From the NCBI RefSeq assembly GCF_958979055.1, contig NC_084892.1, forward strand, positions 24,206,001-24,270,000: a stretch of DNA of 64,000 nucleotides, read 5' to 3'. Shown in pieces: positions 57,271 to 64,000 of the stretch (position 1 is the stretch's first letter; each line of letters opens with the position of its first letter). The position numbers and the translations under genes are program-made. The notes below the pieces were generated by a model that had not been told where the DNA came from, ran no database searches, and saw nothing but the letters and a program-made list of their open reading frames with translations. The stretch is from Alnus glutinosa (taxonomy: Eukaryota > Streptophyta > Magnoliopsida > Fagales > Betulaceae).

Positions 57271-57703
57271 TGTAAGATATTTTTTCTTTATGTGGCCTTT
57301 ATATCACATATTACGGTGTTTATTATATTTATTATATTTTAATATAATAAATATAATATACGGTATTATGGTTATGGTAATTTCTATTAATTTAGATTAC
57401 CGTAATGAAATCGTTTAATTGATTTCAAAAATCAATTAATAAAATTGTTTCCTTGATGGGAGGAACAATATGGTATTTACCAATTTGAGGGTCCCTGACC
57501 TAGCCTATAAATTGAGTGCCTATTTACACCATCAGTACAGCCATAAAGCAAAAGGCATAGGTTAGAAGATACCTCAAAAATTTATTCTGCAAAAGTTTTA
57601 AAGAAGCGCTTGAGCAACAATGACCGGAGGTAAGCCTAATCATGATTCTTGATTCATTTCCGCTGCGCATGTTAGTTTCATAATATGTTGATTAAATCTA
57701 ACA
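57271..57703 (+). repeat. 3' LTR of the copia element
   Basis: Same ends as the 5' LTR; a 9-bp ATATTTATT-type insertion explains the extra length. Preceded by the purine-rich AAATGAGAGAA, a probable polypurine tract. Confidence 0.93.
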
Positions 57704-57904
57704 TACGACAAATATTAAATTCTCCTCTCAATATCTTCATTAAGTTTTTAATGATGGGAAGTGTCAACCGACATCTTCTCTATGAACACTAATGAAATTG
57801 TGTCATTTGTATTAAAAATTTATGTCATCATCTATATATATATGCCTCTAAATAATAACAATAATTAAAAAAAAAAAAAACGCCATCCTCCATTCCCACA
57901 GTAA

Positions 57905-58080
57905 GGGCAGTACTAGGCCGACTTTCGTCCCTGCTCGACGGGTGGGTCTTGCAGTCAAGCTCCCTTTTGCCTTTACACTCGAGGGCCAATCTCTGTCTGG
58001 CCCGAGAAAACCTTTGTACGCCTCCGTTACCTTTTGGGAGGCCTACGCCTCATAAAAATTGTCTACATGAGACTGTCTTA
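57905..58080 (-). pseudogene. rrn23: Plastid 23S rRNA gene fragment inserted in nuclear DNA
   Basis: On the - strand: GGCGTAGGCCTCCCAAAAGG, TAACGGAGGCGT, GGAGCTTGACTGCAAGACCC, GTCGAGCAGGGACGAAAGTC. This is domain V of plastid 23S rRNA, not the cytosolic or (as far as I can tell) the mitochondrial one. About 175 bases with several substitutions and breaks at both ends, so a decayed plastid insertion. Confidence 0.85.
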
Positions 58081-59830
58081 GGCGGAGATCAAGGGATGTG
58101 CAGAGTTTAATCCTTTTTGTTAAGGTTGTGGTGATCAGGTGGACCTTTGATTAATTAATATCTCTTTTTTTGATTGACCTCCTACTTGTTTTAATTTTAA
58201 TCCATAGTGGGGGAGGGGAATTTAGAGAGAGAAAACAATAAAAAAAAATGTTTGTAGTGTAAATAGTGAATATACTCTTTTGCCTCTTTACTATTCACAT
58301 TAAAATGAAAAATTTTATTCTGCCTATTCTACTGGAGGCGAGAAATTGCTAATAATAGTCAAATTTAACTATTACAAACTATTTGCTTATTCTGTTTGAG
58401 ATGCTCTAAGTGTGGATGGGATGGTTTGCGCAACAATGGTTGGGATGTAGCTGCCTTGCTTGTCGGAATTAGAGATGAAACTAAGGGAGGTTGGCGGGAG
58501 CCATGACCTCCCACCAACCATCATCTCTAAAAAAATATATATTAAAAAAATAAATCTTTAAATTTGTTAAAAAAAATAATAATTTAAGTGCGGGATAGGA
58601 ATAGAAAAAAAGGAAAAAACTGAATTCTAGTGGCGGGAGTTGTAAGGGTGGCTACACCTCCCTCCACCCTAACGACTAGCAGAGTATCGCGGTGGGTGGA
58701 GCCACCCTCTACCCTTCTCTTTCAGAATTTCTTCTTCTTCTTTTTTTTTTTGGGTTTTTATTTATTTATTTTATTTATTTTTTTTATTTATAGGCGTACG
58801 TGACATGATAACATGACTTTTAGTCACGATTTCATTGATCTTACATAGGGAAGATGCCAACTAGAATTTCAACCATTAAAACTAGTCGAAACAATTTGTG
58901 GAAGGACGTATTTGTCACATGGGTCACAATTTGTCCTTAATTGTCAAATTTAAAAATTCAGGTCTTTCTCTGTCACAAGATCAAAACTTAGGGAGGTATG
59001 GCGGCAATTTCCCCCTTTCATATGGAAAACATAGTCCAGGCAACGGCCCTATTCAGAGGCTTGGGCTAGGCCCATTTACAGAGCTTTGCACAATTACATC
59101 TCCCACCTCACTTTCCAAGAGAAGATTGCGACAATTGGATATTCACAGAATTTTCCCTTTCGGCAAAATGGCTGCACCATTGAATGGTAAACCCCTTCAA
59201 AAAGTTGGAGAAAAGGTGATTTTGGCCACGTTGGAGTGACACCAAAAGCTGGTTTACTAACCCACGGATTCCCCCGTCGCTGTATTGCCATTATCTCTTT
59301 CCAATTGACGTTGATTAGCACTTGTAACAATGATACATTCAGTTTTGCCTTTTATTCAGAAGCTCCCTGGAATTTTCCTTCTATTATGCCTTTCCCTTCA
59401 CGTTACTGCACCAAACAAGTTGACAAATTGATGCTTTCTTCATTGCATCTAAAGAGCAGATAATACATTATCCATTACATCCATCATATATTTCTTCCAA
59501 AAAAAAGTTGGAAGTACATAATCAGAATTGGATTATACAATCATATCCACACCTCAACATCTTCCATACCTAAAACCCCCTAGCATAAATTATTATATTG
59601 TAATGGGAATTAGCTTCCCTCTTATACAAAGAAATGACACCCTTGGATATAATCTGGAGTGTTGTTAAGGTTACTACAACTTTTACTACAAATCCCTGAC
59701 AAATTGACGTGATAGTCTACGTGGCACTTACTGTGTTAACCATTAAACAATTAAATTGTTGCTAAATTTTTTCATTCCTTGTGAACTATCATGTCAATTT
59801 GTAAGAGGGTTGCAGTACCTAAGTATTTTC
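58081..59830. other. Intergenic between copia element and PUB gene
   Basis: No gene accepted. 58420-58730 has GTGGGTGGAGCCACCC and GGGAGCCATGACCTCCC, again the GTGGC-rich style. A 113-codon open frame at 58898-59239 has no recognisable feature. 59460-59830 is probably the 3' flank of the PUB gene. Confidence 0.55.
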
Positions 59831-62800
59831 CTAATCTGTATCACTTGCTATGAATGGCAAATGTGATGGCTGGGCCTGAGGCTGGGCATCAGCTTGCATA
59901 TGAGCTTGCTCATGATGCTCTTCAGAGCTACCTATAAGCTCAAGCAACTGAGCAGCCTTCCGCTTGGCCCTCTCTGTGCCATTTTCTGCCAGATCCAAGA
60001 GGAGAGTCCTCACACCAAGTGCCTTGGCCTCTGACAGATGCCGAGGATCTGCACCACAAAGGTGGACCAGCACTGCAGTTGCATTCTCTCTATTCCTCGG
60101 AGATCCATTCTCAATTAACTTCACAAAAGTTGACATAGCATTCAAAGCTCCAATGGCAACTTTTCCATCAGGGTGACTAGCTAGTATTGCCATAATGGCC
60201 AATGCCTCATCTAACATTTCACCACCAGGTTCCCTAAGTAGTGTCATCAGCATGGGAACAACACCAGTCCTGATTGTCCGTCCCTTGTTCCCTTGATATA
60301 TGCATAAATTGAAAAGGGCTGATGCTGCATCTACCTTCCCTCTTTGGCTTCCTTCAACCAGAAGTGTTACTAGTGCTGGGATTGCTCCAGATGTACCAAT
60401 AGTCACTTTGTACTCATCCACCATAGAGAGGCTGAAAAACGTGGCTGCCGCATTCTCCCGTGCCTCCATACTCCCATTCTTGAGCACATGAAGGATTCCG
60501 GGAACAGCCTCAGAAGATATGATGCACCCTTTGTTATCGTCACAAATAGATAGGTTCAAGAGGGCAGTGACTGCATGCTCTTGGGTGTGAGTGTCAGATG
60601 CATAGAGGAGGCCAACAAGGAGGGGTAAGGCACCAGCCTCAGCAATCAACACACGATTATCACCATTGTGCTTGGCAAGAAGACGGAGCTCGCCTGCAAG
60701 AAGTTTAGAACTTTTTAGAAACTAATAATAGTGACAATCAAGCTGTAAAATGCCCTGGGTTTCATTGATCCCGGTGAAGAACTGAAAATCCTAATCTTGA
60801 AGTACTGAGTTAAAGGAAAATTGATAAAGAAAATTCTCTTTCTCTATGCAAACTTTTGTAAACAAAGAGAGAATGACTGTCCAATTGCAGGGGTGACCTA
60901 CCAATGAATGTTATCTTTGCACTAAAAATCAACTCAAACATACAATCAAATTAGTTGGGAGAGATTAAAGATATCGGGAATCCCCAGAGGTGATATAGTT
61001 AAAACCCAAAAAGAAACAATATAAACTTAACATGCAACTGAAAGGCCAAAAACCTGTTGTAATTCAAGGGTTATTGCACTACCTATCATCTAGGATAACA
61101 AGGTTCACTTGATTGGCTGTTCTTTGTCTTACTCTCTTCGTATTTTTCTTTAAGGCATGCATTCTAGTTTATTCTACAGCATGAAGTAACATCATATTAA
61201 ACATCCTTTAAGAGATTAAAATATAGAAGGATGGAAGTTTTTCTTTTTTAAGTTTGAAATGATTTTTACTACAATCAAGAGTATTTTTGAGTCATTGCTT
61301 GATAGAATCCAGTATTCCAAAAACACAAGCACACATATAGACAGGAAAAGCCGATAAGGGCATGCATATTAGAGAAAGCTGCAGAAAAGAGTAAACTGTA
61401 TCTTCTAGATAGAAGTTTGCAACTACACCAGTGGAAAATTTCCAATTTTCAAAGCAGTAAAATAAGGAGGAATACAACATAAATAAATTGTATTGCTATT
61501 CTCACCGGCAGCTGTCCGCTGGTCCTCGATATTGTCAGAGGAGAGCTTGCTCAGGAGAGCATCAAGCTCCACACTTTCAGCAGAACCACCAGACACAACC
61601 CTACCTTTGCATGAATTGCCTGACCGTTTAGGGGGTTCCACACCATTCACCTCACACCAAGTGGATATTAGGCTAGACAAAACATAGTTGGGAGTGAGAG
61701 TAGTGCTGGAAAGAATCTGCTGTGTCTTTGGACACGTTCCATGTCCAGCTTCAATCCATTTCTTAATGCATTTTCGCTCATAAGTCTACAAAAACAAACC
61801 CAAAAAAAAAAAACAGTAAGGAATTCATATGTAAAACCAGCACTCTCAAAAATCAAACTCCAGAAGTTTACAATTGATAATGGCTAGTTCTATGAGAATT
61901 TTTATCAATTAATTAAGATGTTCAATTTCCAGATAGAACCCATTGAGCACATTTTACTGTATACAGAAGTTCAACATTAGTACCGGCTTCCTACTGGGAA
62001 TTTTCTAAAAACATTATATAAGGCAAAACTTTTCTAAAACATACAAAAGAATGAAACAAGGAACCAAAATCACCAAGAACTCAAATGATATTTTTAGGTA
62101 CAAACCTGCCCAGTGCAAATGATGACAGGATCTTTCATCAAATCAAGTGATATTGGGCAGCGAAAATCATCTGGTATAACTGGTGATTGGGAACACTGGT
62201 CAGTGCATCCCTGGTCACTGCAATGGAGAGAGCAACTATTACTTGCACATGGATTAGTGTTGCAATATTCTGCCTGCATATAATTTTCAATTTTTTTCAG
62301 CAGGATTGACATCTTCTTTACACTTTCCTCTAAATCTTCATCACTGGAACTGGCCATCCCCTGTAAAGCTAGTGATTCTTGTTTGATGTCTTCAACTTCC
62401 ATAAACATGAGCTTTTCACATAATGTATGTAGAACCCTCGGTTCAGTATCCACAGCATTGCTCTGGTTGTACACGGATAATAGATCCTCATAAAGCTCCA
62501 AGTCAGATTCATCGATCCGTTCCTTGGCTCTTCTAAATTGAGTATGCACAAGCTCAACCTGAAAATAACAATCTAATTAACATGAAGATTAAAAAAAAAA
62601 AAAAACAGACCTGACTAAAATACTTTCATAGGTGACTGCAAATTCTTAAGCGCAAACATAGAGGAAATCAGTACTTGCAAGATTCACTTTATTCTTTCGA
62701 TAAGAAAAAAAAAATGTGAATCTTGCCAGCACAGATTCACTTTATGTCCTTGCCCGTACTAGAAAACCATCATAAAAAAGTTTCCCACTGGATAACTGAA

Positions 62801-63540
62801 CTGAAGTTTGATACAAACAGTTCTTTCGTGGATCCTCTACATTTTGGTATAAAACTAGGATATTGAAAGGAGTATATTCTGTGTAGAAGAATGAAGCAAA
62901 AGCGAGCTATTCTTGACCAACCATTTTTAACCAAAAAAAAAAAAGAAAAAAAAAAACTTGCAGTAATGGATGTTCACCTGCTCTTTAACTTCATCTGAAA
63001 TGTCAAATTTGTGGTAGGAAATATCACCTAAACCTTGTTCAAAGTGAACTGCAAGTTCCTCAAATTTATACTTGATATGCTTTCCCTTCAGTACCTGCAA
63101 CCAATAAAATCATATTGCCCAAACTTTGCAATCCAGTGTTACTATTGATAAGATAGAGAAGCTCCCCCCCACCAAAAAAAAAAAAGGTTTTTTTTGGCCC
63201 ATTTGACAAAAACACACTGTAATGGAGTAGGAAAACACTAATCAAAAGGAAAAGAATAAATAAGCACCATGTAAAGCTTGCTGCCTCGAGCACCAAATTG
63301 AAGCAAATCCCTGGCCTTCTCGGAACCATCCTTCAAAAGGAGCAGAGCTTTCACGGTCTCTTCCGAGACTTTGTCCTTAATCTCCCCCATTTCCTCGAAC
63401 AGAGGCGTCAAGAGCCTCACTCGCCTTCTGAGATCGCAACACTGCTTCCTGACCACGCATTTGAAGTCCGAGATCTCAGAGATCTCGTTCGCCACCTCGA
63501 TCAACTTCCCTAGAACCGCAGCTTCTTCCTCCCCGTCCAT
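59831..63540 (-). CDS. PUB13: U-box ARM-repeat E3 ubiquitin ligase, PUB13/SPL11-like
   Basis: Cytosolic plant U-box E3 ligase; PUB12/13 in Arabidopsis and SPL11 in rice act in immune signalling and cell-death control. Five exons on the - strand with canonical sites and kept phase: 63540-63268, 63094-62978, 62558-62106, 61785-61506, 60693-59831; 1986 bp, 661 residues. The start is the ATG at 63538-63540 (MDGEEEAAV). Order: UND-type N-terminal domain (about 1-240; [22 protein letters not shown]), a Cys-rich stretch (about 229-252), U-box from about 258 ([38 protein letters not shown]), linker, ARM repeats from about 370 ([68 protein letters not shown]), and a His/Gln-rich tail. The protein is intact and of normal length. 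PUB13 is closer than PUB14 by its N-terminus. The Cys-rich stretch is unusual. Confidence 0.93.
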
Positions 63541-64000
63541 GCTCACGATGCCGAAGTAAACCCTAACGGTAAGCGAATCGGAAAAAACGTTTGGATTTCA
63601 CGGCGGATGGAATTTGGAGAATGAAATAGGCGCCGATGGCGAATAGTGAGAGGACTGTGGGGCAGGTGGAGTTGATGCCATTCTTTTAGTTAAAATTATG
63701 GAGGTTTGAATCAAAAAAATAAAAAAATAAAAAAATAAAATAAAATTATGGAGGTTATTTTCTCGTACGGATTGGTCTTCATACGAGTGGCTTTAACAAT
63801 TTCTACCTACAATTCTTTATTATGTGTTTTATTTATTTAACTAATATTTTTTAAATAAATAATTGAGATTTTATCGCTATCGATTCAAAATTTTATGGTC
63901 TTAATATTTATTATACTTTTAAATATTTTAAAAATAAAAAAAAATACAGATATATGTGGTTAAACTACCCTCAAAATTATTTAATTTGTAACCTTCGACC
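63541..64000 (-). other. Upstream region of the PUB gene
   Basis: 5' UTR and promoter of the gene to the left. No TATA box stands out; an AAAAAATAAAAT repeat is at 63715-63745. The rest is AT-rich with no gene. Confidence 0.5.

Larger units (their letters stand above)
53467..57703 (+). mobile_element. Decayed Ty1/copia LTR retrotransposon
   Basis: LTRs of 424 and 433 bp, tRNA-Met-type primer site, then a shortened interior of about 3.4 kb. Domain order integrase, RT, RNase H is the copia order. Gag, protease and the first half of integrase are missing. Flanks TACAA and TACGA are an imperfect 5-bp duplication. By hand count the LTRs differ at about 22 positions plus a 9-bp indel. It cannot move by itself. 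Confidence 0.93.

Noticed and set aside
58898-59239. 113-codon open frame
   Set aside because: No recognisable domain, codon use like the flanking DNA; could be rescued only by transcript evidence.
1-64000. tRNA genes
   Set aside because: I looked for cloverleaf-like blocks and the GGTTCGAATCC box on both strands and saw none that I could support; a covariance-model scan would settle it.

Overview
This is nuclear DNA from a eudicot plant, probably a woody one. The evidence is an AT-rich background with many TA, CT and GA microsatellites, intron-containing plant gene families (ATL RING-H2 ligases, a GT14 glucuronosyltransferase, a Dof factor, a U-box/ARM ligase), plant LTR retrotransposons of the Tat and copia types, several small inverted-repeat elements and a plastid rRNA insertion. 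The species cannot be fixed from the sequence alone.

Layout. At 1-938 lies the 3' part of an ATL-type RING-H2 gene and its 3' flank. A paralogue with the same flank sits at 21112-22100, so this is a tandem duplication now split by about 20 kb of transposon sequence. From 940 to about 16.1 kb is a nest of two Tat-lineage Ty3/gypsy elements. The outer one (+ strand) keeps only the integrase tail, an array of tandem repeats and an antisense ORF fragment. The inner one (2090-14720, - strand) is complete, with TGTTGA...TCAACA LTR ends and a perfect ACTTA target duplication, and landed inside the outer element's repeats. In element sense it reads LTR, gag, protease, RT, two RNase H domains, integrase, about 24 copies of an 86-bp tandem repeat, an oppositely oriented ORF with its own TATA box, LTR. 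Its gag-pol is broken by many stops and frameshifts, but the antisense ORF is open throughout.

From 16.8 to 20.8 kb come a Harbinger-like element, a CACTA element with GC-rich cargo and an LTR-like remnant. Two RING-H2 genes (21.1 kb and 23.1 kb) follow, then repeat-rich intergenic DNA. A four-exon GT14 gene (28.6-33.3 kb) carries a duplicated stretch in intron 1, one copy of which was hit by a hAT-type miniature element. A Dof transcription factor of the DOF2.4/DOF5.1 group lies at 40.06-41.24 kb. Between 41.2 and 53.4 kb I see no gene, only miniature elements, a nearly perfect 490-bp foldback and microsatellites. A decayed, internally deleted Ty1/copia element lies at 53467-57703, followed by a piece of plastid 23S rRNA gene. 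A five-exon PUB13/SPL11-like U-box ligase gene runs on the - strand from 63540 to 59831.

Host genes: four of the five recognisable host genes act in ubiquitination or cell-surface biology (three membrane RING-H2 ligases, one U-box ligase); the others are an arabinogalactan glycosyltransferase and a transcription factor. Nothing suggests they form one pathway; their linkage looks incidental apart from the ATL duplication.
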